The notes: generated by a model from the sequence alone, not told the origin. A stretch of DNA of 64,000 bases from Ilumatobacteraceae bacterium (GCA_022843125.1 JALHOG010000002.1:124001-188000); one strand, 5' to 3'; positions 17,512 to 26,281 are shown, numbered from the stretch's first letter. Program-made: numbers and translations.

Positions 17512-18372
17512 ATGGCGGGGCACCGCACCCGAGCGATGTTCCACGCCACCGCGATGGTGCGCGACTACGACGCCACCGTTGCCCGGTTGGCCGAACTCGT
17601 CGGCCTGCGGGTGCTCGAATACACGGTCGCTGACGATCCGGCGATCGGCAGGCGCGGCGGCATGACCTGGATCGGTGACGGTTCGCTGGAGCTCGCCGAG
17701 CCGATCGTCGAGGGGGCTGCGCCCGATCGGTTCGTCCGCCGCAGCGGCGGCGGGATGCAGGGGCTCGCTGTCTGGGTGGACGACTTCCGCGCCGCGGTGG
17801 GCCACGTCGAGGCGCTGGACGCTTCGATGCCGGTGCAGATGCCGGCCGGGTTCGGGTTCACGTCACCGCGCTCCACGTGCGGCATCCAGCTCGAGTGGTC
17901 GGAGTTCACGGTGCACGAGGACCCTCGGGCAGGCGCGCCGGTGCCCGAGTACACGGGGTCGCCGGTGCTCGACGTCACGCACCTGGCGTTCGTCGGTGCC
18001 GTCGTGGACGACCCGGTCGGGTCGGCACATCGGCTGGCGGCGCTGATGGCGACCGAGATCACCTTCGAGGAGCCCGACGCCGAGGCGGGCGACCCGGTGG
18101 CGGGTGTGGCCGTCGGCGACTGCACGCTCGCGCTGTACCGGCTCGACGCCCGGACGAGTCCCCAGACCTGGGGGCGTGCGCACGAGCGCCCGCGCGTCTC
18201 GCTTCTCGCGGTCCGGATCGGGAGCCTCGACGCCGCCCGCGCGTCGCTGCCCGGGTGCGGGGTCCGGATCCTTCGCGAGTCACCCACGGCGCTCGTCCTC
18301 GACCCCGAGACCACCGGCGGGGTCGAGCTCGCAGTGGTCGACACCCTGCTCCCGGGTGACCCGCGTTCGTGA
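17512..18372 (+). CDS. VOC (glyoxalase/bleomycin resistance) family protein
   Basis: The 286-residue protein appears to contain two VOC modules: FHATAMVRDYDATVARLAEL near the start and DVTHLAFVGAVVDDPVGSAH past the middle. The family includes extradiol dioxygenases, epimerases and glyoxalases that bind one metal ion. Metal ligands cannot be fixed by eye. It begins 5 bases after the molybdenum hydroxylase large subunit, so it is almost surely cotranscribed and may act on the hydroxylated product. Confidence 0.72.
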   Translation: MAGHRTRAMFHATAMVRDYDATVARLAELVGLRVLEYTVADDPAIGRRGGMTWIGDGSLELAEPIVEGAAPDRFVRRSGGGMQGLAVWVDDFRAAVGHVEALDASMPVQMPAGFGFTSPRSTCGIQLEWSEFTVHEDPRAGAPVPEYTGSPVLDVTHLAFVGAVVDDPVGSAHRLAALMATEITFEEPDAEAGDPVAGVAVGDCTLALYRLDARTSPQTWGRAHERPRVSLLAVRIGSLDAARASLPGCGVRILRESPTALVLDPETTGGVELAVVDTLLPGDPRS

Positions 18373-18400
18373 CCCCGATGCGTCCGCACGACGTGACCCG

Positions 18401-18444
18401 GATCGACCCGGAACGAATCGACCCGGAACGAATCGACCCGGAAG
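18401..18444. repeat. Three tandem 15-base repeats before an SDR gene
   Basis: Units GATCGACCCGGAAC (18401-18414, one base short), GAATCGACCCGGAAC (18415-18429) and GAATCGACCCGGAAG (18430-18444). They lie in the 166-base gap between VOC and SDR genes. A TACCTT that could be a -10 box follows at 18457-18462. Confidence 0.75.
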
Positions 18445-18538
18445 AGGTCACTGAACTACCTTTTCGGCGTTCGGGGGAACGGCGACGATGCCGGTACGCA
18501 CCCGACCGGCTTCAACAACCAACCCCGAAAGGATGCGA

Positions 18539-19432
18539 ATGAATCGCTTCGAGAACAAGGTGGTCGTCATCACCGGCGGAGGCTCCGGCCTTGGTCGTCT
18601 GTGCGCGATGAACTGGGCGGTGGAAGGCGCCAAGGTGGTCGTCACCGACGTGGTCGAATCGCGTGCGAAGAAGGTGGCCGAGGACATCGTCGGCGCCGGC
18701 GGCGCCGCCGTCGGTCTCATGGCCGACGTCCGCTCCGACGACGACATGGCTGCTGCTGTGCAGGCCGCCGTCGACAACTTCGGGCGGATCGACATCATGT
18801 TCGCCAACGCCGGCAAGGCGCCGACGGGCATGGGCACGGTGCCGTTCGAGGACACCACCGCGGAGGATTTCCGCGACGTCAATGCAGTTGTCTACGACGG
18901 CGTGTTCTACGCCGCACGCAACGCGTGCCGGCAGATGAAGCAGCAGGGCGGCGGCGGCAACATCGTCGTCACCGTGTCGGCCGGCGGCCACAACGCGTAT
19001 CCGGGCTTCGGTTCGTACTGCGCCGGCAAGGCGGGCGCGATCGGCCTGATCCGCAACATGGCGTACGACTGGGGCCGGTTCGGCATCCGCGTCAACGGCC
19101 TGTCCCCGACGCACGGTATGTCGATCAACTTCGCGATGCCATCCGAGGTGGAGCCGATGGGGTTGTCGTACGAGGAGGCGATGATCGCGGGGATCGCAGG
19201 TCCGATGGGCGACACCGGGCCGACCGAGTGGAACCCGTACACGATGTTCCCCGGCCCGCTGAAGGTCGACCGGCCGCCGTCCCTGCAGGACAACGCCAAC
19301 GTCGCGACGTTCCTCGCATCGGACGACTCGCAGTACATGTCGGGCATCGTGATCCCGTCGTGCGACGGAGGCTCGTTCTCGCGCACGTCGATCCCGATCC
19401 CAGAGAATTGGTCGCTCGAAGACCAGGCGTGA
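18539..19432 (+). CDS. Short-chain dehydrogenase/reductase (SDR)
   Basis: From ATG 18539 the product has 297 residues. TGGGSGLG is the nucleotide-binding motif, NAGKAP replaces the usual NNAG, and the catalytic set is VTVSAGG...YCAGK. GAAAGGA lies 6 bases before this ATG, which decides the start over ATG 18533 and 18488. It would oxidise or reduce an alcohol/ketone with NAD(P). A C-terminal extension (EWNPYTMFPGPLKVDRPPS) is longer than in most classical SDRs. It ends just before a strong hairpin. Confidence 0.9.
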   Translation: MNRFENKVVVITGGGSGLGRLCAMNWAVEGAKVVVTDVVESRAKKVAEDIVGAGGAAVGLMADVRSDDDMAAAVQAAVDNFGRIDIMFANAGKAPTGMGTVPFEDTTAEDFRDVNAVVYDGVFYAARNACRQMKQQGGGGNIVVTVSAGGHNAYPGFGSYCAGKAGAIGLIRNMAYDWGRFGIRVNGLSPTHGMSINFAMPSEVEPMGLSYEEAMIAGIAGPMGDTGPTEWNPYTMFPGPLKVDRPPSLQDNANVATFLASDDSQYMSGIVIPSCDGGSFSRTSIPIPENWSLEDQA

Positions 19433-19442
19433 GACGCCGTGC

Positions 19443-19480
19443 CTGACGGGTTCGCCGAGGTGGGTCGGCGAACCCGTCAG
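19443..19480. terminator. Strong bidirectional hairpin terminator
   Basis: CTGACGGGTTCGCCGA (19443-19458) pairs perfectly with TCGGCGAACCCGTCAG (19465-19480) over a GGTGGG loop, giving a 16-base stem. It lies between the SDR ending at 19432 and the convergent acyl-CoA dehydrogenase, whose stop codon (19477-19479) is inside the stem. A T-run is not present, as is usual in high-GC actinobacteria. Confidence 0.75.
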
Positions 19481-20694
19481 ACGGGCTCCCTCGGCAGTCC
19501 GAGGATGCTCTCCGCGATGATGTTGCGCTGGATCTCGCTGGTGCCGGCGTAGACGGTGCCGCTGCGGGCGTTCATCAGCAGGACGTCGATCCACGAGTTG
19601 GTCGAGTTGGCGGCGCCCGGCTCGTCGGTGCGGAAGTGCTTGAACGGCCTGCGACCCTCGCGGACCATCGCATCGGCACCGAGCAGTTCGATCGCCAGGT
19701 CGGCCGCCACCTGGTGGTACTCGCTCCAGTACAGCTTGGCGATCGACGCCTCGGGTCCGATCGCCCCATCGCGGAGCACCTGGGTGAGGATGCGGTAGCC
19801 GAGGAAGCGCATGACCTCGACCCTGGTGTGGCACAGGGCGAGGCGGTCACGGATGTGGGGCTCGTGGGAGCGACCACGCTCACGCGCCAGTCGGACGATG
19901 CGGTCGAGCTCGGCGCGGAAGAAGATCGGGTTGGTCGCGGCCTCCTCGCCGCGTTCGAGCCCGAGGAGGCTGTTGGCGACCTTCCAGCCGCCATGGATCG
20001 GTCCGACGGTGTTGGTGACCGGAACACGCGCATCGGTGTAGAACACCTCGCAGAACTCGTCGTCGCCGGTGAGCGTGCGGATCGGGCGCACCTCGATGCC
20101 GGGGTTCGGCAACTCGCACATGATGAACGAGATCCCGCGGTGTCTGGGTGCGTCCGGATCGGTGCGTGCGAGGGTGAAGATGCCGGTGCCCTCGTTGCCG
20201 CGTGATGTCCAGATCTTCTGCCCGTTGAGTACCCAGTCGTCGCCGTCGCGCTCGGCTCGGAGCCGGAGCCCGGCGAGGTCGGAACCCGCTTCGGGTTCGC
20301 TGTAGCCCTGGACCCAGGTGGCGTCACCCGACACGATGCCGGGCATGTACCGCGCCTTCTGCTCGTCGGTGCCCCAGGCGAGCAGGGTGTTGCCGAGCAT
20401 CTTGACGCTGGTGGTGTCGGCGACGCGGTAGATCGGGACCCCGGCTCTCGCGAACTCCTCGGCGAGCACGACCTGATGCAACTTCCCGAGCCCGCGGCCA
20501 CCCCATTCGATCGGCCAGGTCAGGCCGATCATGCGGTGGTCGGCGAGGGTGCGTCGCCACCGAGCGACGAACGTCTCGGCATCGTCGCGGTCGAGGCTCC
20601 CGAGGCCCCGCCAGCCCTCGGGCAGATGATCGACGAGGAACGTACGCACCTCAGCACGGAACATCTCGGCTTCAGCTGGGAACGATGGATCCAT
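19477..20694 (-). CDS. Acyl-CoA dehydrogenase
   Basis: From ATG 20694 the protein has 405 residues. Key parts are TWVQGYSEPEAGSDLAGLR, WVLNGQKIWTSRGN, and the C-terminal VYAGTSEIQRNIIAESILGL. Ala stands where medium-chain enzymes have the catalytic Glu. A TTG at 20703 would add three residues. It likely dehydrogenates a bulky acyl-CoA. It diverges from the amidohydrolase at 20777 with 82 bases between the starts. Confidence 0.92.
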   Translation of the reverse strand: MDPSFPAEAEMFRAEVRTFLVDHLPEGWRGLGSLDRDDAETFVARWRRTLADHRMIGLTWPIEWGGRGLGKLHQVVLAEEFARAGVPIYRVADTTSVKMLGNTLLAWGTDEQKARYMPGIVSGDATWVQGYSEPEAGSDLAGLRLRAERDGDDWVLNGQKIWTSRGNEGTGIFTLARTDPDAPRHRGISFIMCELPNPGIEVRPIRTLTGDDEFCEVFYTDARVPVTNTVGPIHGGWKVANSLLGLERGEEAATNPIFFRAELDRIVRLARERGRSHEPHIRDRLALCHTRVEVMRFLGYRILTQVLRDGAIGPEASIAKLYWSEYHQVAADLAIELLGADAMVREGRRPFKHFRTDEPGAANSTNSWIDVLLMNARSGTVYAGTSEIQRNIIAESILGLPREPV

Positions 20695-20711
20695 GCACAT
20701 CAACTAAGTGA

Positions 20712-20731
20712 GATGATATCGCTGATTCATC
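20712..20731. promoter_or_regulatory. Inverted repeat in divergent promoter region
   Basis: The 20-base segment has GATGA/TCATC ends around a 10-base centre, between the acyl-CoA dehydrogenase (start 20694) and amidohydrolase (start 20777). Confidence 0.35.
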
Positions 20732-20776
20732 AAGGCGGTAGGATTCACCGGGTTCGACTCTCGAGAGGACGGCAGC

Positions 20777-21982
20777 ATGAACGAGTACACCGACTTCACG
20801 ACCTTCACCGACTACGGCGTGTTCGACGGCGACCAGCACATCTATGAGCCAGCAACGGTCTACGTCGATCATCTGGCCGAGAAGTACCGCGATCGCACCA
20901 TCCGCCCGGTCGAGATCGACGGTGAGACCGCGCTGTTCGCGATGGACCGCAGACTCCCCGTCGACAACAAGCTGAGCGAGTGCTACCGGCCCGGATCGCT
21001 GGCGGAGATGCTGAAGTCGATCAAGGGCGGCCCCGATGGTGCCGGTCAGTACCAGTGGATGCCCATGGACCCGGCCTTCGTCGAGCCCGAGGCTCGGATC
21101 GCGCAGTTGGACCGTCAGAACGTCGACGCCGCCCTGATGTTCACCGGGTCGCTCGGACTGTTCGCCGAGCACTTCCTGACCGACGACGAGCTCTACTGGG
21201 CGTCGTCGTGGGCATACCTCCGCTGGATGGACGAGTCATGGGGGTTTGCCCGCGACAACCGCATCTTCATGTCGCCGGTGATCTCGTTGCGCGACGTCGA
21301 CAAGGTGTGCGAGCAGCTCGACTGGATGTTCGAGCGCGGCTGCAAGACCGTGTCGATCTGCCCCGGGCCGGCGTACGGTCGTTCGCCCGGCGACCCGCAC
21401 TTCGACCGCATGTGGGGTCGCATCGAGGAGGCGGGAGCGCTCGTCTGCTTCCACATCAACGAAGGCATGCCGGGCTACAAGTCGTCGCGGTCGTCGCTGT
21501 GGGGTCAGAACCCCACCCCGACGTTCTACGAGCAGTCGGCGTGGCAATGGATGTGGGCGTACGGCGAGGTCCCCGCGATGGAGACCTTCTCCGCGCTGAT
21601 CTACGACGGGCTCTTCGGTCGCTTTCCGGGCCTTCGTGTGCTGTCGGCCGAGCACGGGGCGGAGTGGATCCCGAACTTCCTCGTCAGGATGGACAAGATG
21701 CGCGGCATGGGCCGCAACGGACCGTGGCTCCGTGGTCAGCTGCCCGAGCGGCCGAGCGCGATCTTCAAGCGCCACTTCCGGGTCGTGCCCTACTGGGAGG
21801 ACGACCTCGAGCAGGTCGTCGATCGGGTCGGGCTCGACGTGATCGTGGGTGGCTCCGACTTCCCGCACTCCGAAGGTCTCGCCTATCCGACCCAGCTGGT
21901 CGATCACCTGTCGTTCCTGTCGCCCGAGCAGCAGCGATACGTGATGCGCGACAATCTGAGCCAGCTGCTCGGCGTCGGCTGA
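20777..21982 (+). CDS. Amidohydrolase family (amidohydrolase_2, TIM-barrel) protein
   Basis: The 401-residue protein begins with VFDGDQHIYEPATVYVDHL, the metal-binding DxHxxE-like start of amidohydrolase_2 proteins, contains VCFHINEG (metal His) and ends with IVGGSDFPHSEG (metal Asp). Relatives decarboxylate or hydrolyse ring-cleavage acids, but many are uncharacterised. GAGAGGA precedes the ATG. It ends at a hairpin shared with the convergent GntR gene. Confidence 0.88.
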   Translation: MNEYTDFTTFTDYGVFDGDQHIYEPATVYVDHLAEKYRDRTIRPVEIDGETALFAMDRRLPVDNKLSECYRPGSLAEMLKSIKGGPDGAGQYQWMPMDPAFVEPEARIAQLDRQNVDAALMFTGSLGLFAEHFLTDDELYWASSWAYLRWMDESWGFARDNRIFMSPVISLRDVDKVCEQLDWMFERGCKTVSICPGPAYGRSPGDPHFDRMWGRIEEAGALVCFHINEGMPGYKSSRSSLWGQNPTPTFYEQSAWQWMWAYGEVPAMETFSALIYDGLFGRFPGLRVLSAEHGAEWIPNFLVRMDKMRGMGRNGPWLRGQLPERPSAIFKRHFRVVPYWEDDLEQVVDRVGLDVIVGGSDFPHSEGLAYPTQLVDHLSFLSPEQQRYVMRDNLSQLLGVG

Positions 21983-22011
21983 CGCCGCTTGTGCTCCCCG
22001 CCGTCAGCCGA
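21975..22011. terminator. Bidirectional hairpin between amidohydrolase and GntR genes
   Basis: TCGGCTGACG (21975-21984) pairs perfectly with CGTCAGCCGA (22002-22011) around a 17-base loop. The stop codons of both convergent genes lie in the stem. Confidence 0.6.
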
Positions 22012-22744
22012 ACAGGTCGACGATCGACGCGCCGGTTCCGGCGGCGAGCACTTCGGCCGCTTCGGTGAGGTAGCGACGCCACAGGTCTTCGGCGGCGTCG
22101 CCATCGCCGGCCGCGATGTATTCGATGAGGCGTTGGCGTGCCTTGGTGGCGCGACGGACGAGCCGCTCGGTGTTGTCGGGGTCGGCGGTGTAGCGCAACG
22201 CTGCTGCCCGGGCGATCCCCTCGAGGATGTCGGCCATCAGCGACAGCGTCTGGTTCCCCGTGAGCTCCACGACGACCCGGTTGAACTCGTCGAACCTGTC
22301 GAGTTCGACCGACATGTTGTCCAGTTCGTGCTGCAGTCGTTCGACGATTCGGGCCCGCGAGCGGCGCTCGGCGAGCAGGCGTGCTGCCGGCGCCTCGAGG
22401 AACACTCGCGCTGCGAGTACGTCGGCGACGGTGGTGTTCCGGTGCTGCAGCACCAGTCCGGCGTACATGGCGGCGGCGTCGGGCGACGGCTCCTGCACCC
22501 GGGCACCGCCTCGGGCACCACGGCGAACGGTGATCAAGCCCTCGGACTCCAGGATCCGGAACGCCTCGCGCAACGTCGGCCGTGAGATGCCGAACTCCTC
22601 CATCAACGCCGTCTCGGTGGGGAGGGCGTCGCCATCGCGCAGCGCCTTCAGGACGATCTGACGACGGATGTGGCCGGCGACCAGCTCTGCGGTCTTCGGG
22701 ACTCGTACGGAACGTCGATTCCCGATCGGGGCGGCATTGCTCAT
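22004..22744 (-). CDS. GntR family (FadR subfamily, FCD domain) transcriptional regulator
   Basis: From ATG 22744 the product has 246 residues. The winged helix is seen as DALPTETALMEEFGISRPTL followed by REAFRILESEGLITVRRG (about 40-80). The rest is an all-helical FCD domain with the likely metal ligand segment DEFNRVVVELTGNQTL. Such regulators respond to acyl-CoAs or carboxylic acids. It is divergent from the acyl-CoA dehydrogenase at 22905, the probable target. Confidence 0.9.
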   Translation of the reverse strand: MSNAAPIGNRRSVRVPKTAELVAGHIRRQIVLKALRDGDALPTETALMEEFGISRPTLREAFRILESEGLITVRRGARGGARVQEPSPDAAAMYAGLVLQHRNTTVADVLAARVFLEAPAARLLAERRSRARIVERLQHELDNMSVELDRFDEFNRVVVELTGNQTLSLMADILEGIARAAALRYTADPDNTERLVRRATKARQRLIEYIAAGDGDAAEDLWRRYLTEAAEVLAAGTGASIVDLFG

Positions 22745-22793
22745 GGAGCGGAGCGTACGTGCTCCTGGCGTCTCGGCGCGAGATGAGAGTTGG

Positions 22794-22896
22794 ATCATTC
22801 AGCGGAATTGAGAGTCCTCAAATGGCGGCGACGGCTCAGCGTGAGCAGATGAATCCGTCATCTGAAACAACGGATTGTGCGCCCATTGTGTACTGT
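22794..22896. promoter_or_regulatory. Divergent control region of GntR and acyl-CoA dehydrogenase genes
   Basis: Contains the ATCATTCAGCGGAAT element (22794-22808, near copy of 1155-1169), the palindrome TTGAGAGTCCTCAA (22808-22821), and a wider repeat AATCCGT (22852-22858)/ACGGATT (22870-22876). TACTGT (22891-22896) lies 8 bases before GTG 22905 and looks like a leaderless -10 box. The GntR product may bind one of these palindromes. Confidence 0.45.
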
Positions 22897-22904
22897 CCGC
22901 TTGC

Positions 22905-24110
22905 GTGGATACCGATGCTCTCGATGACTTCCTCGCGGGTGCCCGGCGGTTCCTCGACGATCATGCAACGCCCAAACAGGGCGCTGGGGGTTGGGGCGAC
23001 GGCGACGACCAGTTGTCGGGGTATCGCACCGTCACCGAACAGGAGGACGCGGATCGCGTCCGAGGTGCACAGGTGTGGAAAGCGCTCGAGTTCGACCATG
23101 GGTACGGCTGGATCGCCGGATCGCCCGAGCTCGGCGGTCGCGGGCTGCCACCGGAGTTCGAGCGGGGCTACCTCGAGCTCCGTGCTCAGTACGACGTCCC
23201 GGCCCAGGGCGTCTTCGTGATCAGCCTCGGCATGGTCGCTCCCACCTTCGAGCAGTTCGGCGGCGATGAGGTGCGCATGCTGGTGCCGCACCTGTGGCGC
23301 GGCGACCTGATCGGCTGCCAGCTGTTCAGCGAGCCCACCAACGGCTCCGACGTGGCGGGTCTGATCACCAAGGCGCGCGCCGACGGCGACGAGTGGGTGA
23401 TCGACGGTCAGAAGGTCTGGACGTCGGTGGCACAGCACAGCCAATGGGGTCTGCTGCTCGCTCGCACCAACCACGACGCTCCCAAGCACGCCGGCATCAC
23501 GGCATTCGCGCTCGACATGTCGACGCCCGGCGTCGAGGTGCGCCCGCTGGTCATGATGACCGGCGGTACCGAGTTCAACGAAGTGTTCCTAGACGGCGTG
23601 CGCGTGCCCGACGCCCATCGTCTCGGACCCGTCGACGGTGGATGGCGCGTCGCGATTGCGACCCTCATGAACGAGCGCGCGCTCGGTGCAGGGGGAAGTG
23701 ACCTGTTCGGCACGTTCCGAGCGCTCGAGCGCCTGCGGATGACCATCGAGCACATGGGGTTCGACCGAGACCCTCGGGTGCGCGACGAGTTCGCCCGGCT
23801 CTACACGATGGGCGAGACGATCCGGTACATGGCGCTGGCGGCCGATGAGCGCCGCCGCAACGGGATGCTCCCCGGGCCGGCGGAGTCGGTGTTCAAGCTC
23901 GCGAACACCGAGGTGCTGCGCGCGGTCAGCTCACTCGGCACCCGGATCTGTGGCATGTCCTCCGTCGTCGACACGGGTGCGTGGGGCACATATGCCTGGG
24001 GGGTCCTCGAAGCGACGATGCCCGGGCTGCGGATCGCCGGAGGCACCGACGAGATCATGCGCAACATCCTTGCCGAACGCGTGCTCGGGCTGCCCAAGGA
24101 GCCGGGGTGA
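22905..24110 (+). CDS. Acyl-CoA dehydrogenase
   Basis: From GTG 22905 the protein has 401 residues. It shows IGCQLFSEPTNGSDVAGLIT, WVIDGQKVWTSVAQHSQW, and the C-terminal RIAGGTDEIMRNILAERVLG. The usual AGSD of the FAD site is NGSD. Gly stands at the medium-chain Glu position. GTG is chosen because TACTGT lies 8 bases upstream and the extra upstream residues are unlike the family. It is followed by an SDR gene 11 bases later, forming an operon. Confidence 0.9.
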   Translation: MDTDALDDFLAGARRFLDDHATPKQGAGGWGDGDDQLSGYRTVTEQEDADRVRGAQVWKALEFDHGYGWIAGSPELGGRGLPPEFERGYLELRAQYDVPAQGVFVISLGMVAPTFEQFGGDEVRMLVPHLWRGDLIGCQLFSEPTNGSDVAGLITKARADGDEWVIDGQKVWTSVAQHSQWGLLLARTNHDAPKHAGITAFALDMSTPGVEVRPLVMMTGGTEFNEVFLDGVRVPDAHRLGPVDGGWRVAIATLMNERALGAGGSDLFGTFRALERLRMTIEHMGFDRDPRVRDEFARLYTMGETIRYMALAADERRRNGMLPGPAESVFKLANTEVLRAVSSLGTRICGMSSVVDTGAWGTYAWGVLEATMPGLRIAGGTDEIMRNILAERVLGLPKEPG

Positions 24111-24121
24111 ACGGAGGAGCC

Positions 24122-24883
24122 ATGCAGTTCGTCGGGAAGACCGTGATCGTCACCGGAGCCGGCCAGGGGATCGGGCGGGCGATCGCGCTGGTGTTCGCCG
24201 AGCGTGGAGCCGATCTCGTCATCAACGGGCGGACGAAGTCGAAGCTCGACGCCGTGACCCTCGAGCTGGAGGCGAAGGGTGCTCGCGTCGTGTCGGTCGT
24301 GGGTGACGTGTCGCGACGCGACGACGTGGCAGCCACCGTGGAAGCGGCAGTCGCCGCCTTTGGCCGGATCGACGTCCTCGTGAACAACGCCCAGTCGGCG
24401 GCCGGGTCGAGCACGGCGGTGCTCGACATCGACGACGAGCAGTTCGGCCGGACGTTCGGCAGCGGCGCGCTCGGCACCCTCTACATGATGCAGGCCTGCC
24501 ACCCGGTCATGCGTGACGGCGGTGGTGGATCGATCGTCAACATGGGGTCGTCCACCGCCATCACCGGTGACCCCGGGTTCGGCGCCTACGTGATGACCAA
24601 GGAGGCGGTGCGCGGGATCTCCCGAGTCGCCGCCCGCGAGTGGGGACGTCACAACATCCGGGTCAACGTGGTCTGTCCGGCCGCGCTCACGGAGAGCACG
24701 GCGGAGTTCAGCCGGCAGCATCCCGACGCGTACGCCCGCATGCTGAAGACCGTGCCGCTCGGGCGCATCGGCGACGAGATGACCGACATCGCGGCTGCCA
24801 TCGTCGGGCTCGCCGGGCCGGACTTCCGGTACCTGACGGGCGCGACGCTGATGCTCGACGGTGGCCGCCTGATCTTCCCCTGA
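24122..24883 (+). CDS. Short-chain dehydrogenase/reductase (SDR)
   Basis: The product has 253 residues, with the cofactor motif TGAGQGIG (about 11-18), NNAQ in place of NNAG, catalytic Ser in NMGSSTAI and YVMTK for the YxxxK pair. It ends with LTGATLMLDGGRLIFP, the standard C-terminal SDR pattern. GGAGGAG just upstream fixes the ATG at 24122. Coupled to the acyl-CoA dehydrogenase, it is a candidate 3-hydroxyacyl-CoA dehydrogenase of the same side-chain pathway. Confidence 0.9.
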   Translation: MQFVGKTVIVTGAGQGIGRAIALVFAERGADLVINGRTKSKLDAVTLELEAKGARVVSVVGDVSRRDDVAATVEAAVAAFGRIDVLVNNAQSAAGSSTAVLDIDDEQFGRTFGSGALGTLYMMQACHPVMRDGGGGSIVNMGSSTAITGDPGFGAYVMTKEAVRGISRVAAREWGRHNIRVNVVCPAALTESTAEFSRQHPDAYARMLKTVPLGRIGDEMTDIAAAIVGLAGPDFRYLTGATLMLDGGRLIFP

Positions 24884-24897
24884 CGTCCGAGCGTCAG
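24880..24897. terminator. Short hairpin containing two convergent stop codons
   Basis: CTGACG (24880-24885) pairs with CGTCAG (24892-24897) over TCCGAG. The TGA of the SDR and the TGA of the opposite-strand thioesterase both lie in the stem. Confidence 0.4.
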
Positions 24898-25739
24898 CTC
24901 GAGGTGGCGGTGGCGCTGGTGGCCGCGTAGGTGCCCTCGACCGACACGGCGGTGCGTCCGTCCTGGTCGTGGAGTGTCGCTCGGACCATCGTCAACCGGC
25001 GCCCGTGATGGACCGTCTCCGCGATGCATGCGATCTGATCGCCGTCGGCGGCGATGCGGCGCGGATAGACCGCGCGCAGTGCGACCAGACGCTTCGACCC
25101 GCCGTCTGCCGTCGCGCTGGCGGGCACGAGTCGGTCCATCGCCCGCTCCGCCATCAGGACGCCCATGCCGCCGTGGACGCCGCTGTGCAGGTTGGAGAGG
25201 GCGGCCGACGCCGTGTAGCTGACCTCGCAGCGCTCTGCCGTGAGGCTCACCACCCGGCAGCCGAGCAGCTCGTCGACGCTCGACGGGACGGGCGTCGTCG
25301 TGTCGTCGCCCGCGCCCCTCACGGCGGTCACACCGTCGGCCGGCGGGCGGGGCACGACGACGCACCCGATGGTCGCGATTGCGATCTCGTCGTCACCCGG
25401 ACCCAGGATGGTGCCCGACCCCAGTGCGTAGGACGCGTCGGCGCGTGCGAGCCGTCCGGTGCAGCGCAGCAACGTCGCGTCGCTGGGCACGCGCCGCACG
25501 AACTCGATGTTCAGGTGGCTGGTCACGATGCCCGCCTCCTCAGGGAGACCGCTGACCACCGCAAAGCCGATCGCTGTGTCGGCGAGGATGCAGAGCGCTC
25601 CGGGCGCGATGCGTCCGTCGTCGGCGTACATGGCCGCTGCAGGCACCATCTCGGTCGCGAGACCGTCGTCGGTGGACCGAGGGTGGCCGATACCGGCGCT
25701 CACCCGCGCCGGGATCTCGGAAAAGGTGCGACCGCTCAT
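24894..25739 (-). CDS. Tandem hotdog-fold (PaaI-like) thioesterase
   Basis: From ATG 25739 the protein has 281 residues with two hotdog-like halves: GALCILADTAIGFAVVSGLP near residues 45-65 and SNLHSGVHGGMGVLMAERAM near 185-205. The HSGVHGGMG segment matches the active-site helix of PaaI acyl-CoA thioesterases; the first half is degenerate. It would hydrolyse or bind an acyl-CoA. Its ATG overlaps the stop of the preceding SnoaL-like gene by four bases. Confidence 0.75.
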   Translation of the reverse strand: MSGRTFSEIPARVSAGIGHPRSTDDGLATEMVPAAAMYADDGRIAPGALCILADTAIGFAVVSGLPEEAGIVTSHLNIEFVRRVPSDATLLRCTGRLARADASYALGSGTILGPGDDEIAIATIGCVVVPRPPADGVTAVRGAGDDTTTPVPSSVDELLGCRVVSLTAERCEVSYTASAALSNLHSGVHGGMGVLMAERAMDRLVPASATADGGSKRLVALRAVYPRRIAADGDQIACIAETVHHGRRLTMVRATLHDQDGRTAVSVEGTYAATSATATSS

Positions 25740-26281
25740 GCCTGGCCCGGCCCAGGCCCGGATTCCCAGAACGGCTGCCACGTCGGGAATCGACCGGGCA
25801 GCGTCGGGTCGGCCGAACCTTCCCAACTGTTGAACCCGACGGCCTGAGGACGTTCGAGTGCATCGACGGCGTACCAGTGCTGCTCACGACGCCGGCGGAA
25901 CAGCCACGTTCCGTCGATGCGCTGATAGTCGTCGAAGTAGCAGATCGCCATCACGATCCAGCGATCGCCCACCTCGTGCTCCGCGCGGCAGTAGGTCGCA
26001 CCGGTCGCGCGATCGCGGTCGTCGGGGTCGAGATCGATGCGGTGGCCGACGACCTGGTGCACGGAGCGCCCGAACGTGCGGACCGCCGGATCGATGAACG
26101 CCCGCAACGCATCGCGGCCGGATCGGTCGCGGCCGACCTGCACGTCCGGCACGAACAGCGAGACCCACATGTCGAGGTCGCGTCCGTCGATCGCCATCGC
26201 ATACCGGATCGGCAGCTGGCCGATCGCGAGCCGGCTCTCGATGGCATCGAGCCGGGCCAGGATCGATGCATCGATCGTCAC
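25736..26281 (-). CDS. SnoaL-like/NTF2-fold protein
   Basis: Read from GTG 26281, the protein has 181 residues. It opens with ARLDAIESRLAIGQLPIRYA then a DLDMWVSLFVPDVQVGRD segment, the typical start of SnoaL_4 proteins, and ends with tryptophan-rich strands. These small alpha+beta barrels act as hydratases, dehydratases or isomerases on ring and acyl substrates, or simply bind them. The GTG overlaps the stop of the LLM gene (GTGA), and the end overlaps the thioesterase start, so three genes are translationally coupled. Confidence 0.78.
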   Translation of the reverse strand: MTIDASILARLDAIESRLAIGQLPIRYAMAIDGRDLDMWVSLFVPDVQVGRDRSGRDALRAFIDPAVRTFGRSVHQVVGHRIDLDPDDRDRATGATYCRAEHEVGDRWIVMAICYFDDYQRIDGTWLFRRRREQHWYAVDALERPQAVGFNSWEGSADPTLPGRFPTWQPFWESGPGPGQA

